A DNA stretch of 64,000 nucleotides from Phycisphaerae bacterium (GCA_016793805.1 JAEUIZ010000049.1:62001-126000); one strand, 5' to 3'. Shown: positions 53,216-62,341, counted from the first letter of the stretch. Notes: generated from the sequence alone by a model not told the origin. A program made the numbers and translations.

Positions 53216-53950
53216 TCATCGCGCCACCGCCTTCGCCAGCCGCTCGCGCTCCTCGTCGGAACCGACGACGGAGAGCGATGCCGCGAGGGACGACTCTGCC
53301 GCACCCGGCGCCCCGGCGAGGTCGTCGATCTGCCGCAGCCAGCGGCGCGTCGCGGCCATCGCGCCCGACGGCTTGGAGCCCAGCGATCGCGCGATCGCGA
53401 GCGCCCGCGGGCGAACTTCACCAGCGTCCGCGAGACACTCGTGGGCCAGGCCGAGCCGCAGCGCCTCGCGGCCCGAGACGAGCGAGGGGTCGAGCAGTCT
53501 CGCGCGTGCGGCGCCGTCGCCGATCGCCAGCCGCAGCGACGCCGCCGAGACCGCGGGCGAGACGCCCAGCGGCAGGACCGGATACCCGATCTTCGCGCGA
53601 TCATCGACGACGACCGTGTCCGCCGCGGTGAGCAGCGCGCACGCACCGGCGATCGCGGCCCCGTGCGCGGCGATCACCACCGGCGCCGGCTGCGAGCGGA
53701 GGCGTTCGATCAGCGACGCGAGTTCTCGTAGGAGCACCGCCAGCGTCCCCGGCCGTTCCACGCACAGGTTCAGGTCGAACCCGCCGCAGAAGACCGACCC
53801 ATCGCCCGCGAGCAGGATCGCCCGCGCGTCGCCCGCGTGGTCAAGGGCGGCACGAATCTCGGCGAACATCTCCGGCGTCATCGCGTTCCGCCGGGCGGCT
53901 CGGTCCAGCACGACGCTCACCACGCCCCCGTCTCGCTCGACGCGGATCAC
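53216..53950 (-). CDS. Crotonase-fold protein lacking both catalytic Glu
   Basis: 244 residues from GTG 53950, overlapping the HMG-CoA lyase stop (GTGA). FCGGFDLNLCV is the oxyanion motif. AAHGAAIAGACALLTAADTV has Ala where the first Glu stands in hydratases, and IGYPVLPLGVSPAVS has Val at the second. So ordinary hydratase chemistry seems unlikely; it could be a thioesterase, isomerase-like or inactive subunit. Translational coupling to HMG-CoA lyase implies a linked role. Confidence 0.82.
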   Translation of the reverse strand: MIRVERDGGVVSVVLDRAARRNAMTPEMFAEIRAALDHAGDARAILLAGDGSVFCGGFDLNLCVERPGTLAVLLRELASLIERLRSQPAPVVIAAHGAAIAGACALLTAADTVVVDDRAKIGYPVLPLGVSPAVSAASLRLAIGDGAARARLLDPSLVSGREALRLGLAHECLADAGEVRPRALAIARSLGSKPSGAMAATRRWLRQIDDLAGAPGAAESSLAASLSVVGSDEERERLAKAVAR

Positions 53951-54864
53951 CCGGCACCTCCGCCCATCCCGGGGAGCGATCGCGCAACGCTCGCAGCCCG
54001 CGCCAGCCCATCGAGGTTCACACCCGTCGAGTAGCCCGATTCCAGCACCACTCGCACGAGCCGCTCCGTGTCGATGTTGCCCGGGGCGCGCCGGCCCGGC
54101 GTGCTCGCATAGGGACACCCGCCAAGCCCCGAGACCGCGCCGTCGAACGAGCGAACACCCAGTTGCAGCGCCTCGCGGACGCACTCGGCCGCGCGGCCGA
54201 AGGTGTCGTGCAGGTGCAGCGTGGTCATGGGCCAGAGCCGATCGCCCAGACGCGACGCGATCGCGTGCAGGAGCAGGTTGATCGTCTCGGGCTCGGCCGC
54301 GCCGATCGTGTCGCCCAGGTCCAACTCATCCACGCCCATGTCAAAGAGCGCCTGCGCGACGTGCGCCACACGCTCCGGCGCGATCCGGCCCTCGAACGGG
54401 CACTCCACCGCGCACGAGATGTAGCCGCGGACCAGAAGGCCCTTGCCCCTGGCCAGCGCGATCACCGGGTCGAACCTCCGCAGCGTCTCGGCGATCGTCG
54501 CGTTGGTGTTGCGCTTCGAGAACGTCTCGGACGCCGCGGTGAACACGGCCACCTTGTCGACGACCCGGCGCGCGGCTCGCTCGTTCACCTCGATCGCGGC
54601 GCGCATCCCCTGCTCGTTGGGCACCAGCGCCGAATAGACGATGCCCGGCGGCTTGGTAGCCGCGAGCATCCCGAGCAACTCCGCCGCGTCGCCGAGTTGA
54701 GGGAGCCACTTGGCGCTGACGAAACTCGTGACCTCGATCTCGTCAACGCCCGAGGCGTCCAGCGCGCGCACAAGCCGGGCCTTGTGCGCGGTGGGGATCG
54801 TCCCCGGCTCGTTCTGAAGGCCGTCGCGCGGCGAGACATCGGTGATCCGGACGCGGTCGGGCAT
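53947..54864 (-). CDS. Hydroxymethylglutaryl-CoA lyase
   Basis: 305 residues from ATG 54864. It splits HMG-CoA to acetyl-CoA and acetoacetate, the last step of leucine degradation. ITDVSPRDGLQNEPG (metal and substrate loop), VEVTSFVSAKWLPQ-like EIEVTSFVSAKWLPQLGD, DLGDTIGAAEP, LHLHDTFGRA and the signature VSGLGGCPYA with the catalytic Cys are all present. First gene of the minus-strand acyl-CoA cluster. Family relatives include isopropylmalate synthase, but length and signature favour the lyase. Confidence 0.93.
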   Translation of the reverse strand: MPDRVRITDVSPRDGLQNEPGTIPTAHKARLVRALDASGVDEIEVTSFVSAKWLPQLGDAAELLGMLAATKPPGIVYSALVPNEQGMRAAIEVNERAARRVVDKVAVFTAASETFSKRNTNATIAETLRRFDPVIALARGKGLLVRGYISCAVECPFEGRIAPERVAHVAQALFDMGVDELDLGDTIGAAEPETINLLLHAIASRLGDRLWPMTTLHLHDTFGRAAECVREALQLGVRSFDGAVSGLGGCPYASTPGRRAPGNIDTERLVRVVLESGYSTGVNLDGLARAASVARSLPGMGGGAG

Positions 54865-55084
54865 GACTCATCCTAACCGCCCCGAGAAAGGTCCGAATAA
54901 GTTGGGCCACAGGCCGCCCGACGGGCCGCCCGAGACGGGTGTTCGCCTTACCCGTCGCTTCGTGGGCATGGCTCGTCAGACTGTGAGTCGTTGGAATCTG
55001 CGCGACTTTCTGGCATGTCTGAGAAACGCGGTGTACGTTATTGCGACCGCAACCGACTGCGGGGCGAGCGTGGAGAGTGCCGGC

Positions 55085-56326
55085 GTGAAGCGACACCGTG
55101 GTGCGTTGGACGTGGCGTCCGGTCGGGGTCCGTTCGCGATCGCGCTGCTCGTGTCGGCGTCGGGTGCGTGCGCCCAGCCGGTGTTCATGGGCATCGGACG
55201 GCTCGCGGGTGATAGTTTCAGCCTTGCCCACGCGATCTCGGGCGACGGCACAACTGTGGTTGGTGAGTCCGGAGTGCCCGGAGCGACGAGCGCGATTCGC
55301 TGGGTCTTTCTCGCAGGGCCGCAGAGCCTCGGCTCGCTTCCCGGCGCTTCGGTCTCGGCGGCCTACGGCGTCTCGCGCGATGGGAGCGCGATCGTCGGCG
55401 TTTCCGGCGGCCGAGCGTTCCGATGGACCGGACCCACGGGGGTCGTCGCGGTGCCGATGCCCGCGGGCGTGGCGTCGAGCATCGCGTATGGTGTCTCGGC
55501 CGACGGCAACACGGTTGTCGGCTCGATGGTCACCTCGACGGGGCTGCGCGGGTACCGATGGAACGCCGCGACCGGCACGCAAGACCTCGGGCTGCTCAAT
55601 GGCGGGACGTTCTCGATCGCGCGGGCGGCCTCCGCGAACGGCACCGTCGTCGCAGGATTCAGCGACGCCTCGACCACCGGGCCGCAGGCGTTCCGATGGA
55701 CCGGGCCGATGGTCTCGATCGGGAATCTCCCCGGCGGGACGATCAGCCAGGCGTATGCGATCGCGGGCGGCGGGGGCACGATCGTCGGCGATGCTTCGGG
55801 TCCCGGCGGCCCGCGCGCGTTCCGATGGACCGCCGCGGGCGGGATGCAGAGCCTCGGCGTGCTCCCCTTGACTGATTCCTCGGCCGCCCGAGCCGTCTCC
55901 GGCAACGGGCAGGCGGTCGCGGGCTACTGCGGCGGATTCGTGGGCCTGCGGGCGTGGGTCTGGACGACCACCGCGGGGCTGTCCGACCTCGAATCGGTCG
56001 TCGTGGCGCAGGGCGGGGACATCACCGACTGGACGCTGCAGACCGCGGCCGGCATGTCCAACGACGGCCTGGTGATCGTCGGCACGGGATCAGGCCCGAG
56101 CGGGCAAGAGGGCTGGGTCGCGCGGCTGCGGGTGCTGCCGTGTTGGGCCAACTGCGATGACAGCACGACGCAGCCGGTGCTCTCGGTGAGCGACTTTCAG
56201 TGCTTCGCGGCCCGCGCGGCCACCCAAGACACGCGGGCCAACTGCGACGGCAGCACGACGCCGCCGATCATTAATATCTATGACTACCTGTGCTTCATGA
56301 CGCGGTTCAGCCAGGGGTGCCAGTAG
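55085..56326 (+). CDS. HAF-repeat secreted protein with dockerin-like tail
   Basis: 413 residues from GTG 55085 (GGAGAG 8 nt upstream; ATG 54842 and 54968 would add unlikely N-termini). Signal-like GPFAIALLVSASGACAQ. About seven HAF-type repeats follow, each of the form AxGxSxDGxxVVGxS-AFRWT (for example AYGVSRDGSAIVGVS, SIAYGVSADGNTVVGS, AFRWTGPM), probably a beta-propeller. The C-terminus carries two dockerin-like segments, ANCDDSTTQPVLSVSDFQCF and ANCDGSTTPPIINIYDYLCF, ending GCQ. Exported, anchored or assembled outside the cell (inference). Confidence 0.85.
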   Translation: MKRHRGALDVASGRGPFAIALLVSASGACAQPVFMGIGRLAGDSFSLAHAISGDGTTVVGESGVPGATSAIRWVFLAGPQSLGSLPGASVSAAYGVSRDGSAIVGVSGGRAFRWTGPTGVVAVPMPAGVASSIAYGVSADGNTVVGSMVTSTGLRGYRWNAATGTQDLGLLNGGTFSIARAASANGTVVAGFSDASTTGPQAFRWTGPMVSIGNLPGGTISQAYAIAGGGGTIVGDASGPGGPRAFRWTAAGGMQSLGVLPLTDSSAARAVSGNGQAVAGYCGGFVGLRAWVWTTTAGLSDLESVVVAQGGDITDWTLQTAAGMSNDGLVIVGTGSGPSGQEGWVARLRVLPCWANCDDSTTQPVLSVSDFQCFAARAATQDTRANCDGSTTPPIINIYDYLCFMTRFSQGCQ

Positions 56327-56348
56327 CGCGGTTGCTGCGACAGTTTCG

Positions 56349-56533
56349 TGCTACGCCGACTGCGACACCTCGACGTGGCCGCCGTGGTCAACGTGGCCGA
56401 CTTCATCTGCTTCCTGAACAAGTTCGCCGCGGGCGATTCGCACGCGAACTGCGATGGCAGCACCTCGTCGCCGGTGCTCAATGTCGCGGACTTCACGTGC
56501 TTCCTCAACGCCTTCGCGGCGGGCTGCCCGTAG
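56349..56533 (+). pseudogene. Frameshifted orphan dockerin-like tail
   Basis: Just after the HAF gene's stop, CYADCDTST is encoded in one frame (near 56351), then after about one missing base near 56380 the next frame reads VVNVADFICFLNKFAAG, ANCDGSTSSPVLNVADFTCF and GCP. Together they match a full two-copy dockerin-like tail. There is no body gene in front and no start codon with a ribosome-binding site; the GTG-led frame 56348-56533 is not a credible gene. Best read as a decayed tail of a lost surface protein or a domain duplication. Confidence 0.7.
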
Positions 56534-56541
56534 CGGGCCGC

Positions 56542-56937
56542 TCAGCCTCGCCGCGGCAGTCCAGCGCCGTAGTGCTGGTCGAGGTATCGCGCGACGTAAT
56601 CCACGATGCTTGAGCACTCCGGGATGTCCGGGTTGCTCGTCGGGCCCATCGGCTCGAACCGCATCCCCTTGAACCGCACCACGGCCTCTTCGACCGTCAG
56701 GCCGTATTGCAGCGCGAGGCTGAACGCGCGGCAGAAGGCCTGGCACATGCCGGAGATCGTCGAGCCTTCCTTGGACATCTTGATGAAGATCTCACCCGGT
56801 CGCCCGTCGGGGTAGAGCCCGATCGTCAGGTAGCCCTCGTGTCGGGCGATGGCGAACTTGTGCGTGATGGACTCGCGCGTGGCGGGGAGCGAGAGGCGGG
56901 ACGCGACCATGTCCGGCTTGTCCTTCCCGTCGGGCAT
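56542..56937 (-). CDS. Stand-alone ribonucleotide reductase C-terminal (TSCPD-type) domain
   Basis: 131 residues from ATG 56937 (GGAG 6 nt upstream; ATG 56949 possible). SRLSLPATRESITHKFAIAR, YLTIGLYPDGRPGEIFIKM, SKEGSTISGMCQAFCRAF, LQYGLTVEEAVVRFKGMRFEPMG and SSIVDYVARYL are close to the C-terminal domain of adenosylcobalamin-dependent class II ribonucleotide reductase. The catalytic barrel is missing and no reductase gene is next to it. It could complement a split NrdJ elsewhere or be a regulatory derivative. Confidence 0.82.
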   Translation of the reverse strand: MPDGKDKPDMVASRLSLPATRESITHKFAIARHEGYLTIGLYPDGRPGEIFIKMSKEGSTISGMCQAFCRAFSLALQYGLTVEEAVVRFKGMRFEPMGPTSNPDIPECSSIVDYVARYLDQHYGAGLPRRG

Positions 56938-57139
56938 CGTGGACTCCATCGCCCGACTTCGCGATGCATATCGGCATCCGCGGGTCGGGAGGGCCAGATT
57001 ATCGCCCCGGGGTCAAGCCGTGGCGCTGGGCGGGCTGTTCATCGGGTGCGAGCGGCTGAACGGGATGATTGCGCTGGCGGCTTGCTCAGGGGGCGCGAGG
57101 GGCCGATACTTGTGCATCGAGAGGCACGAGTCCAATCCG

Positions 57140-57475
57140 ATGCCGCGGTCCCGCGGGGCGTTCGTGGGCGTGTCGGCGCTGGTGCTGCTGAGCCTGGTGC
57201 TCGGGGCTACCACGCGGGCGGTGCCCATGTCGCTGAGCCGGAGCGACGGCCCGCGCGATTCGGCGACGGTCCGCGAGTTGCCGGGGCAGTTCGTCAAGGC
57301 CGTGCGCAAGATCGTCGGCGAGTCCGGGCACCAGCCCGCGCTCGCCTCGTGCGAGCAGGTGGCGCGCCGGAGCAAGAGCGGCGTGATCGAGTCGTCCACG
57401 GCCCCGCTGGCCTCCCGGCCCGTGGCGCTGCGCTGCGAGATGCTGGACCTTCCGCCCCCCGCGCGACGTGCATAG
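57140..57475 (+). CDS. Small membrane or secreted protein
   Basis: 111 residues from ATG 57140. The N-terminus MPRSRGAFVGVSALVLLSLVLGATTRAVP is a signal or anchor; the rest is basic and polar (VKAVRKIVGESGHQPALASC, RCEMLDLPPPARRA) without a known domain. No strong ribosome-binding site. It lies 168 bp before secA on the same strand. Coding potential is moderate. Confidence 0.45.
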   Translation: MPRSRGAFVGVSALVLLSLVLGATTRAVPMSLSRSDGPRDSATVRELPGQFVKAVRKIVGESGHQPALASCEQVARRSKSGVIESSTAPLASRPVALRCEMLDLPPPARRA

Positions 57476-57643
57476 ACCACGCGTCTCCCGCGTCGGCCGG
57501 GCGTCGCACCATCCGTACATCCCATGTCAGCAGGCGTCGTCGGCCAAGGTATGGCCCCGACGCGCATGTTGTGATTCCACCGATCCGCGTCGTCGGGCCG
57601 CATGCCCGGCGAACGCACCCCGCATCCAGACAGAGCAACCCCC

Positions 57644-60600
57644 ATGGCAGAGCAAGGCATTCCGCTGATCGGTCCGATCCTGAATCGGATCATCGGCACC
57701 CGCAACGAGCGGTTCGTCAAGAAGTACACGCAGCGCGTCGCCGCGATCAACGCGCTCGAGTCCGGCGTTCGGCAGATGACCGACGCGCAAATCCGGGGCA
57801 TGCTCGTCGAGTTCCGCGATCGGCTCGGCAAGGGCGAGCGGACCGACGACGTGCTCGTCGAGGCCTTCGCCGTCGCCCGCGAGGCGATGGACCGCAGCGT
57901 CGGGATCCGCAACGTCTTCGATCCCAAGCACGCGTTCGATCCGTCGCGGCTCCCCGCGGGCGCGCGCGAGGCCTTCGAGCGTACGAAGGCGGAGATGGAC
58001 GCCCGCCCGCCGGTGCCGCCCGAGGGCGAGTTCCGCGGATGCACGGCGCCGATCCCGGGCTGGCAGCAGGTGGACATCCCCAACGAGGTCTACGAGGCGG
58101 TGCGGGAGTTGTACCCGGAGAGCCGACCGCCGTTCCGGGCGCGCCCGTTCGACGTGCAACTCATCGGCGGCATGGTGCTCTACCAGGGCAAGATCGCCGA
58201 GATGAAGACGGGCGAGGGCAAGACGATCGTCGCGCCGCTGGCGACGTACCTGGCGTGCATCGAGCGGCGGAAGGTCCATGTCGTCACCGTCAACGACTAC
58301 CTCGTGCAGCGCGACCGCGACTGGACGTTCCCGTTCTTCCGCGCGCTGGGCCTGACGGTCGGCGCCATCCACCCGATGCACATGCAGGACGAGGACCAGA
58401 AGCGGGAGATGTACCTCTGCGACGTGGTGTACGGCACCACGAGCGAGTTCGGGTTTGACTATCTGCGCGACAACATGAAGCGCAGGGTCGAGGACCAGGT
58501 GCAGCGCCGCCGCGACTTCGCGATCGTGGACGAGGTGGACTCGATCCTGATCGACGAGGCCCGCACGCCGCTGATCATCTCGGGCCCCGCGCACGAGGAC
58601 TCGCCTCGGTACGACCTGGCGGATCGGCTGGCGCGGCACCTGGTGGAGCGGCAGAAGCCCTGGCAGGAGGCCGACGACGTGGTCCAGCGCTGCAAGCAGC
58701 GGATCAAGGGCCTGGAGGGCGACATCCGCCAGGCGCGCGACAAGGCGTCGATCCCCGCGCTGCAGGAGCAACTCAAGCAGGCCAAGGCCGAGTTGCCGCG
58801 GTTGGAGGCGGAGCGGAAGAAGTTCACGCAGTATTACGAGACGGAACTGGATCGCAAGCAGTGCTACCTGACGCACCAGGGCGTGGCCGAGGCGCAGCGC
58901 GTCGCGGGTCTGGGGTCGCTGTTCGTGGGCGAGAACATGGACCTCCCGCACCTCCTGCAGCAGTCGCTGCGGGCCCACGTCGTGTACCAGCGCGATCGCG
59001 ACTACGTGATCATGTCGGTCCCGGACCAGATGACGGGGCGCACCGAGCCGAGCGTCGTGATCGTGGACACCTTCACCGGGCGGCCCATGATCGGACGGCA
59101 GTGGTCCGACGGCCTGCACCAGGCGTGCGAGGCCAAGGAGAAGGTCCCGATCAAGCAGGAGACGCAGACCGTCGCGACGATCACGATCCAGAACTTCTTC
59201 AAGATGTACAAGCGGCTGGCGGGCATGACGGGCACCGCCGACACCGAGGCGCAGGAGTTCCACGACATCTACAAGTTGGACGTGGTGTCGATCCCGACGA
59301 ACAAGCCGGTGGTCCGCCGCGACTTTGACGACCTCATGTTCCTCCGCGAGAAGGACAAGTGGAACGCGATCGTGGACGAGATCAAGTCGTTCCATGACGT
59401 GGGCCGGCCCATCCTCGTGGGCACGACGAGCGTCGAGAAGAGCGAGCGGCTCTCGAAGATGCTCTCGAGCAAGCACGGGATCAAGCACGAGGTGCTCAAC
59501 GCCAAGCAGCACGAGCGCGAGGCCCACATCGTCGAGAACGCGGGGCAACTCGGGCAGGTGATGATCGCGACGAACATGGCCGGCCGCGGGACCGACATCA
59601 AACTCGGGAAACTCACGCGCGAGGCGCTGCTGGACCACTGGCTCCGCCGGGGGATCGCGCCGCGGACCGTCACGGTCGAGTCCACCGAGGAGCAACTGCG
59701 CGAGGCGGTCTACCGCAAGATCGCGCCCAAGGAACTGGGCCAGACCAAGCGCGACGTGGAGACCATGCCCTTCGCCGAACTCGAACTCGAACTGCTCCGG
59801 CTCTGGGCCACGACGCACACCTACCTCGGCAACAAGGTGGACAAGATGGACGCCGAGGCGCTCCGCGTGGCGCTCGACGAGGGCGGGCGGTTCCTCCTCC
59901 ACCGCATCCGCTGGTTCGAGACCATCGAGGAACTCGGGGGGCTCCACGTCATCGGGACGGAGCGGCACGAGGCCCGCCGGATCGACAACCAACTCCGCGG
60001 CCGCTGCGGCCGACAGGGCGACCGCGGGTCCAGCCGCTTCTACGTCTCGTTCGAGGACGACCTCATGAAGATGTTCGCCGGCGAGACGCAGATGAAGGTC
60101 CTCGCCAAACTGGGCATGAAGGAGGGGGACTCCATCGAGCACCCGTGGCTCTCCAAGAGCGTCGAGCGCGCCCAACGAAAGGTCGAGGAGCGGAACTTCC
60201 AGGTCCGCAAGAACATCCTCGAGTACGACGAGGTCATGGAGCACCAGCGGCAGACGTTCTACGGGCTGCGGCAACGGGTGCTCGAGGGACGCGACACCAA
60301 GGGCATCATCATCGAGTACATCGACGACGCCGTGCGCGACGCCTGCGACGAGTTCCTCGCGCCGATGTACGCCCTGACCTGCATGGCGGAGTTCGCCCGC
60401 CAGAAACTCGACACCGCCATATCGCCCGAGCGGCTCAAGGGGCTCGAGGAGTTCGAGATCGAGAAGCGCATCCGCGAGGACGCCCTCGCCGAGGTCCGCT
60501 CGATGATCGACGTGACCCTCGGGGAGTACATCCCGCGCGAGGGCGCCGAGGTCACGGTGGACCTCGACGTGCCGGGGCTCATCGGGTGGGCACGCGCACG

Positions 60601-61711
60601 CTTCGGCGTCGAACTCACCCCCCAGGACGTGGATCCCACCGGCTCGGACGACGGGATCGCGCACGTCCGCGGGGTGCTCGTCGATGCGGCGGAGAAGCGC
60701 ATCGCCGCCACGGACCTCGCCGGCGTCCACCAGTTCGCGGCCCCCAACTACGGCGTGGAGCAACTCGCGTCGTGGGTCCGCAACAAACTCGCCATCGAGG
60801 TCCCCGTCCAGGACCTCATCAAGGCCCGCGACAACAAGGACAACCCGCCCTCGGCGATCATCATGAAGCGGGCGCAGGAGGTCTACGCCAAGCGCGAGGC
60901 CGAGTACCCCGTCGAGTTCATCATGGACCTCACGATGATGCTGATGCGGCAGAACCCGGGCTATGCCGCGTCCAATCTCGCCGAGTGGGCCAATCGGAGG
61001 TTCTCGCTAGGTTGGACCGACCAGACCGTCAAGACCACGCCGCCGAACAAGATCCGCGAGCAACTCGTGGCGGCGTCGGCGGCCTTCGCCACGTCGGACA
61101 CGATCGCCAGGACCGTAGCCGAGGCCCAGGCGTGCGCGACGGACGAGGCCCTCGCCGCGTTCCTCAAGGAACGCCTCGGCACCACCCTCCCGGACTGGAT
61201 GCGATACCTCGAAGGCCAGGAGCGGCTCGACGCCATCCGCGCCCGGGTCGAGGGCGTGCTTCGGGCCGAACTCGTCCAGTTTGAGCAGACCGTCCTGCTC
61301 CAGACGCTCGACCAGATCTGGAAGGAGCACCTCTACGGGATGGATCACCTCCGCGACGTGATCAACTTCCGTGCGTATAGCCAGCAGGACCCGCGCACCG
61401 AGTACAAGCGCGAGGGCTCGAAGCAGTTCCAGCAGATGCTCCGCGACGTCCGCGACCGGATCACCGACGACATCTTCAAGGTGCGTCTGGTTCCGACGCC
61501 CGCCGCCATGCCTCCGAGGATGCCCGCTCCGCCGCCGCCTCCGCCCAGCCCCGAGGTTGCCGCGGCTGCCTCACCGGAGTTCAGGCCCCTGGCTTCGGGT
61601 AGTGGTGGGGGATCGCCGTTCGGATTCGGCTCGATCACGGGCCCGGGGTTCGATACCAACCCGCCGCCCCAGCCCCCGCCGATCCCACCCCCGCCAAGGC
61701 AGACGACGTAG
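57644..61711 (+). CDS. secA: Preprotein translocase ATPase SecA, oversized
   Basis: 1355 residues from ATG 57644, against ~900 in E. coli. Drives Sec export with SecYEG. Motifs: MKTGEGKTIVAPLA (Walker A, near residue 190), VDEVDSILIDEARTPLIISG, MTGTADTEAQEF, TNMAGRGTDIKLG, GLHVIGTERHEARRIDNQLRGRCGRQGDRGSS. Insertions: a coiled coil in the preprotein domain (QRIKGLEGDIRQARDKASIP), ~110 residues between the GRGTD and GTERHE motifs, and ~300 residues in the helical wing/scaffold before IWKEHLYGMDHL. The C-terminal zinc motif (CxC...CH) is replaced by a Pro/Gly-rich tail. GRAGRQGD is GRCGRQGD here. Confidence 0.95.
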   Translation: MAEQGIPLIGPILNRIIGTRNERFVKKYTQRVAAINALESGVRQMTDAQIRGMLVEFRDRLGKGERTDDVLVEAFAVAREAMDRSVGIRNVFDPKHAFDPSRLPAGAREAFERTKAEMDARPPVPPEGEFRGCTAPIPGWQQVDIPNEVYEAVRELYPESRPPFRARPFDVQLIGGMVLYQGKIAEMKTGEGKTIVAPLATYLACIERRKVHVVTVNDYLVQRDRDWTFPFFRALGLTVGAIHPMHMQDEDQKREMYLCDVVYGTTSEFGFDYLRDNMKRRVEDQVQRRRDFAIVDEVDSILIDEARTPLIISGPAHEDSPRYDLADRLARHLVERQKPWQEADDVVQRCKQRIKGLEGDIRQARDKASIPALQEQLKQAKAELPRLEAERKKFTQYYETELDRKQCYLTHQGVAEAQRVAGLGSLFVGENMDLPHLLQQSLRAHVVYQRDRDYVIMSVPDQMTGRTEPSVVIVDTFTGRPMIGRQWSDGLHQACEAKEKVPIKQETQTVATITIQNFFKMYKRLAGMTGTADTEAQEFHDIYKLDVVSIPTNKPVVRRDFDDLMFLREKDKWNAIVDEIKSFHDVGRPILVGTTSVEKSERLSKMLSSKHGIKHEVLNAKQHEREAHIVENAGQLGQVMIATNMAGRGTDIKLGKLTREALLDHWLRRGIAPRTVTVESTEEQLREAVYRKIAPKELGQTKRDVETMPFAELELELLRLWATTHTYLGNKVDKMDAEALRVALDEGGRFLLHRIRWFETIEELGGLHVIGTERHEARRIDNQLRGRCGRQGDRGSSRFYVSFEDDLMKMFAGETQMKVLAKLGMKEGDSIEHPWLSKSVERAQRKVEERNFQVRKNILEYDEVMEHQRQTFYGLRQRVLEGRDTKGIIIEYIDDAVRDACDEFLAPMYALTCMAEFARQKLDTAISPERLKGLEEFEIEKRIREDALAEVRSMIDVTLGEYIPREGAEVTVDLDVPGLIGWARARFGVELTPQDVDPTGSDDGIAHVRGVLVDAAEKRIAATDLAGVHQFAAPNYGVEQLASWVRNKLAIEVPVQDLIKARDNKDNPPSAIIMKRAQEVYAKREAEYPVEFIMDLTMMLMRQNPGYAASNLAEWANRRFSLGWTDQTVKTTPPNKIREQLVAASAAFATSDTIARTVAEAQACATDEALAAFLKERLGTTLPDWMRYLEGQERLDAIRARVEGVLRAELVQFEQTVLLQTLDQIWKEHLYGMDHLRDVINFRAYSQQDPRTEYKREGSKQFQQMLRDVRDRITDDIFKVRLVPTPAAMPPRMPAPPPPPPSPEVAAAASPEFRPLASGSGGGSPFGFGSITGPGFDTNPPPQPPPIPPPPRQTT

Positions 61712-61765
61712 AGGTCATCACGCCGAGCGCCCCGGGACGCCCACAGCGGACACGCGTATCCGTAA

Positions 61766-62011
61766 ATGGGCGTATCCTCCGTCATGGTCGAGCGGAAGCG
61801 GCACCTCGCCAAGGCGGTCACGTATCGCTTTTTCGGCACCATCGGCACCTCGGCCGTGGCGTTCGCGGCCACGGGCGATCTGCGCATCGGCGTCTCCATC
61901 GGAGCCCTCGACAGCATCGCCAAGATCGGCCTATACTACATCCACGAGCGGGCGTGGTACCGAATCAAGTGGGGTGTGCGAGCCTCCGACGTAGGGCCGC
62001 GGCGAGATTAG
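61766..62011 (+). CDS. DUF2061 family small membrane protein
   Basis: 81 residues from ATG 61766, or 75 from ATG 61784. KAVTYRFFGTIGTSAVAFAATGDLRIGVSIGALDSIAKIGLYYIHERAW covers the DUF2061 core, with two TM-like stretches and the conserved YxHERxW end. Members are short inner-membrane proteins of unknown role. It is 54 bp after secA. Confidence 0.85.
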   Translation: MGVSSVMVERKRHLAKAVTYRFFGTIGTSAVAFAATGDLRIGVSIGALDSIAKIGLYYIHERAWYRIKWGVRASDVGPRRD

Positions 62012-62341
62012 TGCTCGGACTTCAGACCTGCCGCGGCTGATCTCAGGCACTCCTGTCAGCGCTTCAGATTCGAGAGGCTCGCTGGGCGTCGGTGCTCCAG
62101 ACTTCGACCAACGTCGAGCACGCGAGGGCCGTTTGCCTCGTCCAAGGGGGGTGGGGGTCAGCGCACAAACCCGGTACGTGCCGATACGGGCTTGACGAGT
62201 TCGATTCGTCCGATATCTTAGGAAGCTCAGGATAGTGCCTGCGTGGGTCCGGGGGTGCGGACTGCGGCGCTCGATTTCGCTTTCGTAGGCACGAACACCG
62301 AGTTGTTCGACCGTTGAGGTGCTCTAACAGAGGAGATGCAG
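62012..62341 (+). promoter_or_regulatory. 330-bp intergenic region with candidate promoter
   Basis: No coding signal. TTGACG (62192-62197) and TATCTT (62214-62219), 16 bp apart, form the best promoter candidate for the gene at 62342, leaving a leader of about 115 nt. CCCGGTACGTGCCGATACGGGC nearby holds the imperfect inverted repeat CCCG-TA-CG. No RNA gene recognised. Confidence 0.35.

Noticed and set aside
57527-60763. 1078-codon minus-strand ORF
   Set aside because: Antisense shadow of secA.
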